From an uncultured Synechococcus sp. (GTDB taxonomy: Bacteria; Cyanobacteriota; Cyanobacteriia; PCC-6307; Cyanobiaceae), in NCBI GenBank assembly GCA_913050105.1, contig CAJWZN010000084.1, positions 1 through 5,330 of the forward strand: a DNA stretch of 5,330 nt, given 5' to 3'. Positions 1 through 5,330 of the stretch are shown in pieces. The notes under the pieces were generated by a model that was given only the letters and a program-made list of their open reading frames with translations, was not told where the DNA came from and ran no database searches. Within the stretch, counting starts at the first letter, position 1, and each line of letters begins with the position of its first letter. Made by a program: the position numbers and the translations under genes.

Positions 1-98
1 TCCCTATTCAGCTCATGCTTGCCAAGGAAGTGCACGCGTTCCTTCCACCACTGCACTAGTCGGTCGTCAGGTTTACTGAACGAGTTGTTCTCGATCAT
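1..98 (-). CDS. Unrecognised protein, N-terminal fragment (3' end beyond the left edge)
   Basis: The minus strand is open from an ATG at 98-96 to the window edge: 32 codons plus two bases. It begins MIENNSFSKPDDRLVQWW and goes on to a basic/aromatic stretch ending near KHELNR. An in-frame stop at 122-120 lies eight codons upstream with no other start between, which fixes the ATG. The composition (two adjacent Trp, mixed charged and hydrophobic residues, no low complexity) looks like real coding sequence rather than a shadow, and no gene competes on the other strand. There is no signal peptide. No strong Shine-Dalgarno precedes it, but its ATG overlaps the stop of the doubtful ORF at 95-325 as ATGA. 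I do not recognise the family, and too little is visible to suggest a function. Confidence 0.55.
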   Translation of the reverse strand, partial: MIENNSFSKPDDRLVQWWKERVHFLGKHELNR

Positions 99-325
99 TG
101 CGTTGATGTGGATCGGAGTTCAGTGAGTTGTGCAAAAAAGGCACCATCCAGTCCCAGTGGTTTGAACACCGAACGTTTGATGATCCATCCAGCGAACAAG
201 GCGATTTGAAGCAAGCCCCGCATCAACCCGTTCACTGTTAAGACGCATGATCCGCCTACAACGCCTTTTGGCGCGTTGCTTTCGACAGCGCCGTGGGTGC
301 GAAACGATTCAGCTGCAACGTTCAT
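95..325 (-). CDS. Possible small hypothetical protein (76 codons), doubtful
   Basis: This minus-strand ORF of 76 codons starts at ATG 325-323 and ends in TGA at 97-95. The TGA shares bases with the ATG of the next gene (ATGA, 98-95), a common arrangement for coupled bacterial genes and the main argument that it is real. Residues 1-30 are small and polar. Residues 37-49 form a short hydrophobic run (GLLQIALFAGWII) followed by basic residues, which could be an amphipathic or membrane-touching helix but is short for a full transmembrane segment. Later in-frame starts exist at GTG 235 and ATG 223, so the real protein, if any, may be about 42-46 residues. No Shine-Dalgarno is convincing and I recognise no family. 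The alternative is that the interval is simply non-coding DNA between two divergent genes. Confidence 0.3.
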   Translation of the reverse strand: MNVAAESFRTHGAVESNAPKGVVGGSCVLTVNGLMRGLLQIALFAGWIIKRSVFKPLGLDGAFFAQLTELRSTSTQ

Positions 326-378
326 GACGGCCGGAGACCTGCGCCGGAGGATGATCAGCAGCGTCTGTTTCGGCCGTG
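99..378. promoter_or_regulatory. Divergent control region between the left-edge gene and argS
   Basis: These 280 bases separate the starts of the left-edge gene (minus) and argS (plus) and must hold promoters for both, unless the 76-codon ORF inside is real, in which case only about 53 bases (326-378) are free. I find no convincing sigma-70 pair. The best -10-like word on the plus strand is TACAAC at 257-262, without a good -35. A perfect 4-bp hairpin CGCC-TTTT-GGCG sits at 262-273 with no following T run, so it is not a terminator. A CCGGAG word occurs twice (331-336 and 344-349). No tRNA or known cyanobacterial small RNA was recognised. Placement of promoters here is inferred from gene layout. 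Confidence 0.4.
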
Positions 379-2151
379 ATGCTCAGCCTCTCCTCCCTCT
401 TGGAGTCCCAGTTGCGGGCAGCGATGCAACAGGTTTTCCCTGCAGCCGAGGCTGAACTCGACCCCCAGCTCGTTCCCGCCAGTAAAGCTGAATTCGGCGA
501 CTTTCAGGCCAATGGAGCACTGCCGCTGGCCAAGCCGTTGAAGCAGCCCCCGCGTCAGATCGCCAGCGCAATCGTTGAACAACTGCTGAAGGACCAGGCC
601 TTCACGGACCTCTGCCTTGAACCAAAGATTGCTGGGCCAGGTTTCATCAACCTCACCCTTCGGCCGGAGCGACTTGCGATGGAGGTGTCGGCACGGCTTG
701 CCGATGAGCGACTCGGTGTTCCTGCGGTGCGGGATGCCGCGCCAGTGGTGGTGGATTTCTCCAGCCCCAACATTGCCAAGGAGATGCACGTTGGACACCT
801 GCGCTCAACGATCATTGGCGATTCCGTGGCGCGGGTGCTGGAATTCCGCGGGCATCCCGTGTTGCGCCTGAACCATGTGGGTGACTGGGGAACCCAGTTC
901 GGGATGCTGATCACTCATCTCAAACAGGTTGCCCCGGAAGCGTTGGAGACCGCTGACGCCGTGGACCTCGGAGATCTGGTGGCTTTTTATCGGGAGGCCA
1001 AGAAGCGTTTCGACGACGACGAATCGTTTCAGACCACCTCCCGGGAGGAGGTGGTGAAGCTGCAGAGCGGCGATCCACTGTCGTTGAAAGCCTGGGGGTT
1101 GCTCTGCGACCAGTCACGTCGCGAATTCCAGAAGATCTATGACCGGCTCGACATCCGCCTGAGTGAACGTGGTGAGTCGTTCTATAACCCTTTCCTGCCA
1201 GCAGTGATCGAGGGCCTCAGGCAAGCAGGTCTTCTCGTCACGGATGCGGGCGCCCAGTGTGTGTTCCTTGAGGGCGTACAGGGCAAGGACGGCAAGCCGC
1301 TGCCGGTGATCGTGCAGAAAAGCGACGGGGGGTTCAACTACGCCACCACCGACCTGGCGGCGATTCGCTACCGCTTCGGATCAGGCCCTGATGGAGATGC
1401 TGCGAGAAGGGTGGTTTATGTCACCGATGCAGGCCAGGCGAACCATTTCGCCGGGGTGTTCCAGGTGGCGGAACGCGCTGGCTGGATTCCCGATGGATCC
1501 CGGCTGGAGCATGTGCCCTTTGGATTGGTGCAGGGGGAGGACGGCAAAAAGCTCAAGACCCGCTCCGGCGACACGGTTCGGTTGCGCGATCTGCTGGATG
1601 AGGCGGTGGAGCGTGCCGAGGCTGACCTGCGGTCGCGTCTGGCTCAGGAGGAGCGCATCGAATCCGAGGAGTTCATTCACCACGTGGCCGGCACCGTTGG
1701 CCTTGCGGCGGTGAAGTACGCCGATCTGAGCCAGAACCGGATCACCAACTACCAGTTCTCCTTTGATCGGATGCTGGCTCTGCAAGGCAACACGGCTCCT
1801 TATCTGCTTTATGCAGTGGTGCGTATCGCCGGCATTGCCCGTAAAGGTGGGGATCTTGATGCGTCGACGACGCAACTGCAGTTCACTGAGCCGCAGGAAT
1901 GGGCGCTGGTGCGTGAACTGCTCAAGTTCGACGCGGTGATTGCCGAGGTGGAGGAGGAACTGCTGCCTAACCGTCTCTGTGCCTATCTGTTCGAACTCAG
2001 CCAGGTGTTCAACCGCTTTTACGACCAGGTGCCGGTGCTGAAGGCAGCGCCGGAGGCGTTGCCCTCTCGACTGGCCCTCTGTCGACTCACGGCGAACACA
2101 TTGCGTTGTGGTCTGGGTCTGCTTGGGATTTCCACGCTGGAGCGGATGTGA
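379..2151 (+). CDS. argS: Arginyl-tRNA synthetase (EC 6.1.1.19)
   Basis: This cytoplasmic class Ia aminoacyl-tRNA synthetase joins arginine to tRNA-Arg using ATP. The 590-residue product has the usual length and layout. The N-terminal ADD1 tRNA-recognition domain covers about residues 1-88, including the GDFQANGAL motif at 40-48. The Rossmann catalytic core carries FSSPNIAKEMHVGHLRST, whose HVGH (137-140) is the HIGH signature. The KMSKS region takes the ArgS form GKKLKTRSG at 389-397. VKYADLSQNR begins at 445, and the C-terminal DALR anticodon-binding domain runs to the end, with YLFELSQVFNRFY from about 536. All key motifs are intact. GTG at 376 directly precedes the ATG at 379; I chose the ATG, though either would work. 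No good Shine-Dalgarno lies within 15 bases upstream, as is common in picocyanobacteria. A 118-bp gap follows before the aminotransferase gene. Confidence 0.97.
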   Translation: MLSLSSLLESQLRAAMQQVFPAAEAELDPQLVPASKAEFGDFQANGALPLAKPLKQPPRQIASAIVEQLLKDQAFTDLCLEPKIAGPGFINLTLRPERLAMEVSARLADERLGVPAVRDAAPVVVDFSSPNIAKEMHVGHLRSTIIGDSVARVLEFRGHPVLRLNHVGDWGTQFGMLITHLKQVAPEALETADAVDLGDLVAFYREAKKRFDDDESFQTTSREEVVKLQSGDPLSLKAWGLLCDQSRREFQKIYDRLDIRLSERGESFYNPFLPAVIEGLRQAGLLVTDAGAQCVFLEGVQGKDGKPLPVIVQKSDGGFNYATTDLAAIRYRFGSGPDGDAARRVVYVTDAGQANHFAGVFQVAERAGWIPDGSRLEHVPFGLVQGEDGKKLKTRSGDTVRLRDLLDEAVERAEADLRSRLAQEERIESEEFIHHVAGTVGLAAVKYADLSQNRITNYQFSFDRMLALQGNTAPYLLYAVVRIAGIARKGGDLDASTTQLQFTEPQEWALVRELLKFDAVIAEVEEELLPNRLCAYLFELSQVFNRFYDQVPVLKAAPEALPSRLALCRLTANTLRCGLGLLGISTLERM

Positions 2152-2269
2152 TCGAGCTCAAGGTTGCGAATCGTGGGGTGGGGTGGACTCCAGTTGAAAG
2201 GAAGGTGGAACCAGCTTTTGAGCCGTTTGATGGGATTCTTGCCAGACTTTTCATCCATGGTTCGAGCCT
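2152..2269. other. Gap between argS and the aminotransferase gene
   Basis: These 118 bases contain no credible gene and no clear intrinsic terminator. The strongest inverted repeat, GGT-GGA-ACC near 2204-2212, is a three-base stem. A G-rich tract at 2173-2187 has the form G4-T-G4-T-G2. No strong promoter words were found. Read-through from argS into the next gene is therefore possible, but a promoter here cannot be excluded. Confidence 0.4.
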
Positions 2270-3373
2270 GTGATCTCCGACGGCATCGTTCCCCCAGCAG
2301 CCCGCTCTGCGGTTGAGCAATTGCAGGCCTACAGCGCTCCACTGGAGGGGCGCCGCTCCATGCTGCGTTTGGATTTCAACGAGAACACCATCGGCCCAAG
2401 CCCCTTGGTGGCAGAAGCCCTTCGGGGTTTCAGCACCGAGGAGATCGCGATTTACCCCGAGTACGACGGCCTGCGGGACGCCGTGGTGCGCAACTTGCTC
2501 GAGACCGGCTGCCGCCCTGGGTTGCAATCTGATCAAGTGGGGTTGTTCAACGGCGTCGACGCTGCAATTCACGCGGTGTTTCATGCCTACGGCGACGCCG
2601 GAGAGCGGGTGCTGACCACGTCTCCCACCTTTGGCTACTACACCCCCTGTGCACGCATGCAGGGGATGACCATTGATGCGATTCCCTATGAGGGCGAGGC
2701 ATTCACCTACCCCTTGGCTGCGATTCAGGCGTCGTTGCAGGAGACAACTCCGCGGCTGCTGCTGATCTGCAACCCCAACAACCCCACTGGTACCCGGTTG
2801 GCACCGGAAGCGATTCTCGACCTGGCCGCCTCTGCTCCTCAGACGCTGGTGGTTGTCGATGAGCTCTATGAAGCTTTCACCGGCGACAGCGTTCTCCCTG
2901 CTGCCGATTTCAGCGCCACGCCCAACCTGCTGGTGTTCCGCTCACTGTCCAAAACCGCTGGCCTTGCTGCGCTCCGTATCGGCTTTGCCATCGGTCATCC
3001 CGGTGTGATCGATCGGGTTGGGCGGGTCACCGGTCCTTACGAGGTCAACAGTGTTGCCGTGGCTGCTGCCTTCGCCGCACTGGCGGATCAGTCCTACGTG
3101 GATGCCTATGTGGCTGAGGTGTTGCGGGCCCGCGACTGGACTCTTCAGGCCTTGCGTTCTGCCGGGATTCGCCACCACTGCGATGGGGGAAACTACCTGC
3201 TGGTCTGGCCTAAGCAACCTGTTGCAGTGGTGGATGCGGCTCTGCGCGGTGAGGGCATCCTGATCCGTTCGATGGCTGGGAAGCCCTTGGTGGATGGTTG
3301 TTTTCGCGTCAGCATCGGCACCACCAGTCAGATGCAGCGGTTTGTGGAGGCGTTTCTTCGCCTGGATCCGTGA
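2270..3373 (+). CDS. HisC-family PLP-dependent aminotransferase (histidinol-phosphate aminotransferase-like)
   Basis: This 367-residue fold-type I aminotransferase (class I/II, HisC branch) moves an amino group between an amino acid and a keto acid through pyridoxal phosphate in the cytoplasm. Visible motifs are LDFNENTIGPSP near residue 35 (the substrate-binding N-terminal loop of HisC-like enzymes), NPNNPTG at 168-174, VVDELYEAF with Asp197 (ring nitrogen) and Tyr200 (ring hydroxyl), and SLSKTAGLAALRIG with Schiff-base Lys228 and phosphate-binding Arg236. FRVSIGT carries Arg346, the residue that grips the substrate carboxylate. The catalytic set is complete. The GTG start is the only start after the in-frame stop at 2228; the next ATG (2360) would remove residues expected in the fold. 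The true substrate could be histidinol phosphate, where the family name would be hisC, or an aromatic or other amino acid, since such paralogues are common. Its stop overlaps the asparaginase start. Confidence 0.9.
   Translation: MISDGIVPPAARSAVEQLQAYSAPLEGRRSMLRLDFNENTIGPSPLVAEALRGFSTEEIAIYPEYDGLRDAVVRNLLETGCRPGLQSDQVGLFNGVDAAIHAVFHAYGDAGERVLTTSPTFGYYTPCARMQGMTIDAIPYEGEAFTYPLAAIQASLQETTPRLLLICNPNNPTGTRLAPEAILDLAASAPQTLVVVDELYEAFTGDSVLPAADFSATPNLLVFRSLSKTAGLAALRIGFAIGHPGVIDRVGRVTGPYEVNSVAVAAAFAALADQSYVDAYVAEVLRARDWTLQALRSAGIRHHCDGGNYLLVWPKQPVAVVDAALRGEGILIRSMAGKPLVDGCFRVSIGTTSQMQRFVEAFLRLDP
3370..3373 (+). promoter_or_regulatory. GTGA start-stop overlap (translational coupling)
   Basis: The asparaginase start codon GTG (3370-3372) shares bases with the aminotransferase stop TGA (3371-3373). 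With no properly spaced Shine-Dalgarno for the second gene, ribosome re-initiation at the overlap is the likely way it is translated. Confidence 0.75.
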
Positions 3374-4341
3374 CTCGGGTTCTGTTGCTTGCCACTGGTG
3401 GAACCATCGCCGGATGTGGTGCTGACAGCGCCAGCATCAACACCTACACGGCAGGAGCTCTGGCAGGGGAGGAACTGCTGGATGCCGTGTCGCCTGTGCA
3501 AGAGCTGGCCGAAATCCACGTTGAGCAGGTGGCCAATGTCGACAGCGCGGATCTGCTCTTTCAGCATTGGCGCGAGCTGGTGCAGCGCATTCGTTTGGCG
3601 TTCGCAAGTGATCCTGCCTTGGCTGGAGTGGTGATCACCCATGGCACCAACACGCTGGAGGAAACGGCCTGGTTGTTGCAGCAGTTGATCGACGACCCTC
3701 GGCCCGTGGTGTTGGTGGGAGCGATGCGACCGGCAACGGCTCTGAGTGCGGATGGTCCGCTCAACTTGTTTCAGGCCGTGCAGGTGGCATGCAGTTCCAC
3801 GGCCCGCCAGCGCGGTGTGCTCACGGTGATGGATGGAGCGATTCACGCCGCAGCCGAGGTGACCAAACGCGCCACCCAGGGAGTGGGGGCGTTGATCAGT
3901 AGCGCTACCGGCCCGCTGGGTTGGGTGGATGACGCCGGGGTGCATTGGTCATCGGTGCCTTTCCACCCCCCGACGCCGTTCGCCACTCTCGAGCTGCCGG
4001 AGCAGTGGCCTCAGGTGGCTGTTCTTTATGGGTGTGTGGAACCTCCAGCGTTCGTGCTCCCTGCCCTGTTGAAGGCTGGAATCCAAGGCCTGGTGTTCAC
4101 CGGGACCGGCGCCGGGCAGCTGTCGGTGGTGGAGCGCAACACGCTTGCGGCCTGGCCGGACACCCTGCCTCTGATGCTGCGTGCCAATCGCTGTGGTTCC
4201 GGTCCGGTCTACGAGGACCCCGAGGACGAACAACTCGGCTTGCTGGCTGCCGGAAGTCTGAATCCTCAGAAAGCCAGGGTGCTGCTGCTGCTCGCCGTCA
4301 TCGCCGGGTGGAATCGCGGCGATCTGGCTGCTCTGCTGTGA
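3370..4341 (+). CDS. L-asparaginase (type I/II asparaginase-glutaminase fold)
   Basis: The enzyme hydrolyses asparagine to aspartate and ammonia, and some relatives also use glutamine. The 323-residue product has the family's usual length. The nucleophile motif LLATGGTIAG lies at the N-terminus with Thr12. The second motif is THGTNTLEETA, with Thr93 matching the catalytic Thr89 of E. coli AnsB, but Asn94 stands where AnsB has Asp90. The supporting Lys is Lys166 in EVTKRATQ. GAMRPATALSADGPLNL and GSLNPQKARVLL are further family signatures. There is no signal peptide, so it should be cytoplasmic. I chose GTG 3370 because it places TGGTIA at the expected distance and forms a GTGA overlap with the aminotransferase stop. 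The only SD-like word, GGAGG at 3346-3350, is 19 bases away, so translation probably depends on ribosomes finishing the upstream gene. An ORF in this frame opens further upstream at TTG 3298, but those residues do not resemble the family. Asparaginase versus glutaminase specificity cannot be decided. Confidence 0.92.
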   Translation: MTRVLLLATGGTIAGCGADSASINTYTAGALAGEELLDAVSPVQELAEIHVEQVANVDSADLLFQHWRELVQRIRLAFASDPALAGVVITHGTNTLEETAWLLQQLIDDPRPVVLVGAMRPATALSADGPLNLFQAVQVACSSTARQRGVLTVMDGAIHAAAEVTKRATQGVGALISSATGPLGWVDDAGVHWSSVPFHPPTPFATLELPEQWPQVAVLYGCVEPPAFVLPALLKAGIQGLVFTGTGAGQLSVVERNTLAAWPDTLPLMLRANRCGSGPVYEDPEDEQLGLLAAGSLNPQKARVLLLLAVIAGWNRGDLAALL

Positions 4342-5070
4342 TCAGCGCATCAGAGTGATTGCTGTCTTGTCGGGCAGAGCCCCCGGCAGCTGAACTCTGC
4401 GGCCGACGTCGCGGATGCTGGTGCCGGCCATGGCCTCCAGGAACGGTTTCACCGTGTCTTGATCGCAGTTGGCTGGTGCCTCACCGGTGACGTATTGCAC
4501 GGGGATCACCTGGCGGGGGTTGAGCTGCTTCACGAGTGCAGCTGCCTCGGAAGCATCAAAAATCTTGGCGCCTCCACCCACACCAACGATCAACACATCA
4601 GGTTGACCCAGCAAGACACGGTCGGCCGGGCCGATCGGCCCCGCGGTGGCCCCTACATGGGCAAAGTTGAGACCCCCCTGCTGCCAGTGCCAGATGGTGG
4701 CGTTGCCGAAGCGTCGGCCCTCAATCCTGTCGTGGGGGCTTGCGAATCCTTCCAGCTTGAGGCCATTGAGCCGGTAGGAGCCGGGATCTACCAGGAACCG
4801 CCCAGTGGCGATGTCTCGAGCCCCTTCATCGGCAAGTTCGGAACTGGCAAGAATCACACCGGCCTGAACCCGTGGTTCCGGCAGTCCAGCGGCACAACCC
4901 ACTGCCCTGTAAGGATTCAACAGAACCGATTGCCCTCCGCCCTGAATCAGCAGAGCGCGCTGGCCGTAGCTGCTGATTGTCACGCCTCCGCCTGCGCTGA
5001 CGGGGCCCTGCAGTCCAAGCAGCAGTCCGAGGGCAGCGAACGCGGCGGAGCGCAGGACGGACATCGACAT
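4342..5070 (-). CDS. Exported metallo-beta-lactamase-fold-like protein, metal site apparently lost
   Basis: The 242-residue product starts with a typical signal peptide: short N-terminus with Arg7, hydrophobic core AAFAALGLLLGL, and a small-residue cleavage site near PVSA (about residue 26). It should be exported to the periplasm or thylakoid lumen. The rest resembles the UlaG/UPF0173-like branch of the MBL superfamily. It has an early beta-strand pair ending LLNPY, VILASSELADEG at 72-83 where the HxHxDH motif should be, SPHD at 111-114, NFAHVGATAGP at 135-145 where relatives have H-x-GDT, DVLIVGVGGG at 158-167, and VIPVQY at 188-193 where relatives have VIPMHY. The strands are recognisable but the metal ligands are not. 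Cys59 and Cys202 could form a disulphide after export. The start is ATG 5070, and a second ATG lies two codons in. There is no good Shine-Dalgarno. It lies 36 bases downstream of the right-edge gene, probably in the same operon. Function unknown. Confidence 0.8.
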   Translation of the reverse strand: MSMSVLRSAAFAALGLLLGLQGPVSAGGGVTISSYGQRALLIQGGGQSVLLNPYRAVGCAAGLPEPRVQAGVILASSELADEGARDIATGRFLVDPGSYRLNGLKLEGFASPHDRIEGRRFGNATIWHWQQGGLNFAHVGATAGPIGPADRVLLGQPDVLIVGVGGGAKIFDASEAAALVKQLNPRQVIPVQYVTGEAPANCDQDTVKPFLEAMAGTSIRDVGRRVQLPGALPDKTAITLMR

Positions 5071-5106
5071 TGAAGAGATGACTTCGGACGCTAACAGCGT
5101 TAACGC
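5071..5106. other. Short gap with a perfect 10-bp palindrome
   Basis: These 36 bases separate two minus-strand genes. GCGTTAACGC at 5097-5106 is a perfect palindrome directly after the upstream stop codon. CGCTAAC (5089-5095) and GTTAACG (5099-5105) could also pair around a three-base loop with one mismatch. There is no T run, so termination is unlikely; an operator or a processing site is possible but unsupported. Confidence 0.3.
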
Positions 5107-5330
5107 CTACTGAAAGAAGCGCGATGCACCCATGACGTAGCGAATGGGGTTGAGAAGGGCATCGCGAATGGGTCGTGATTGGAACAGCTTGCGCCGGATC
5201 CGCTTGATGGCCTGATGCATGTCATCGCGTTCCGCGTCGTTGGGACTCCGCGCTTCCGCCAAAGGCTCAGAGGTGAAGATCTGATCCCACCGGCATCCCC
5301 AGATGCGTTGGGCAAATCGGTTGTTGGCTG
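5107..5330 (-). CDS. Unrecognised protein, C-terminal fragment (5' end beyond the right edge)
   Basis: The minus strand is open from the right edge to a TAG at 5109-5107, giving 73 whole codons. The fragment starts ANNRFAQRIWGCRWDQIF and ends NPIRYVMGASRFFQ. It has a basic helix-like stretch in the middle (HQAIKRIRRKLFQSRPIRD) and two Trp near the start. I prefer this frame over an overlapping one that opens with TTG at 5315 and stops near 5100: that product is rich in Ser, Pro and Arg with no structure, whereas this one has the hydrophobic/charged periodicity of a folded C-terminus and continues upstream without a stop. The end of the gene is 36 bases from the start of the MBL-like gene on the same strand, so co-transcription is likely. 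I do not recognise the family. Confidence 0.6.
   Translation of the reverse strand, partial: ANNRFAQRIWGCRWDQIFTSEPLAEARSPNDAERDDMHQAIKRIRRKLFQSRPIRDALLNPIRYVMGASRFFQ

Noticed and set aside
262..273. CGCC-TTTT-GGCG hairpin as a terminator
   Set aside because: The stem is only 4 bp and no T run follows on either strand.
345..353. Upstream reading frame at ATG 351 after CGGAGG, as a leader peptide for argS
   Set aside because: The SD-like word directly touches the ATG, leaving no spacing, and the peptide frame simply runs into argS out of frame.
1381..1875. Minus-strand ORF of 164 codons inside argS
   Set aside because: It is a shadow of the argS frame, which has all synthetase motifs across this stretch.
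2252..2276. T-arm-like GGTTCGAGCC suggesting a tRNA
   Set aside because: A weak five-pair stem with two wobbles can be drawn, but no matching acceptor stem or D and anticodon arms exist upstream.
2087..2584. Minus-strand ORF of 165 codons across the argS-aminotransferase junction
   Set aside because: Most of it lies opposite two well-supported genes, and the product has no recognisable features.
3328..3945. Minus-strand ORF of 205 codons opposite the asparaginase gene
   Set aside because: Its His/Arg-rich composition is typical of antisense shadows of GC-rich genes; the plus strand has clear asparaginase motifs.
4459..5073. Long plus-strand ORF of 204 codons opposite the MBL-like gene
   Set aside because: It mirrors the minus-strand gene, which has a signal peptide and family motifs. 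The plus-strand product shows no recognisable domain.
5100..5315. Minus-strand TTG-start ORF of 71 codons
   Set aside because: It is out of frame with the better-looking edge-truncated gene, is rich in Ser/Pro/Arg, and starts with a rare codon.

Overview
The window reads as part of a GC-rich bacterial chromosome with tightly packed genes. The ArgS wording, the frequent GTG starts, the weak Shine-Dalgarno sequences and the overall look of the proteins suggest a marine Synechococcus/Cyanobium-type picocyanobacterium. That assignment is a judgement from protein appearance; no ribosomal RNA or photosynthesis gene is present to confirm it. I see no mobile element, CRISPR array, tRNA or rRNA.

Layout. 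(1) Positions 1-98, minus strand: the first 32 codons of an unrecognised protein that runs off the left edge. A doubtful 76-codon ORF (95-325, minus) lies just upstream of it and overlaps its start through ATGA. Otherwise the stretch from 99 to 378 is the divergent control region shared with argS. (2) Positions 379-4341, plus strand: argS (arginyl-tRNA synthetase, complete), a 118-bp gap, a HisC-family PLP aminotransferase (complete, GTG start), and a cytoplasmic L-asparaginase (complete, GTG start). The asparaginase start overlaps the aminotransferase stop as GTGA. (3) Positions 4342-5330, minus strand: a complete exported protein with a degenerate metallo-beta-lactamase-like fold and, 37 bp upstream of it, the 3' end of an unrecognised gene that enters from the right edge.

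How it may work together. ArgS charges tRNA-Arg and is a housekeeping enzyme. The aminotransferase and asparaginase are almost certainly translated from one mRNA and both handle amino-acid nitrogen: one transfers an amino group to or from a keto acid, the other releases ammonia and aspartate from asparagine. The right-hand pair is a separate minus-strand unit that meets the asparaginase tail to tail with no base between the two stop codons (TGATCA).

No clearly new system is evident; most of the window is ordinary core genome. The points most worth a second look are the exported MBL-like protein whose metal-binding residues all appear to be replaced, the zero-gap convergent gene pair, the Asn-for-Asp change in the asparaginase active-site motif, and the two edge genes.
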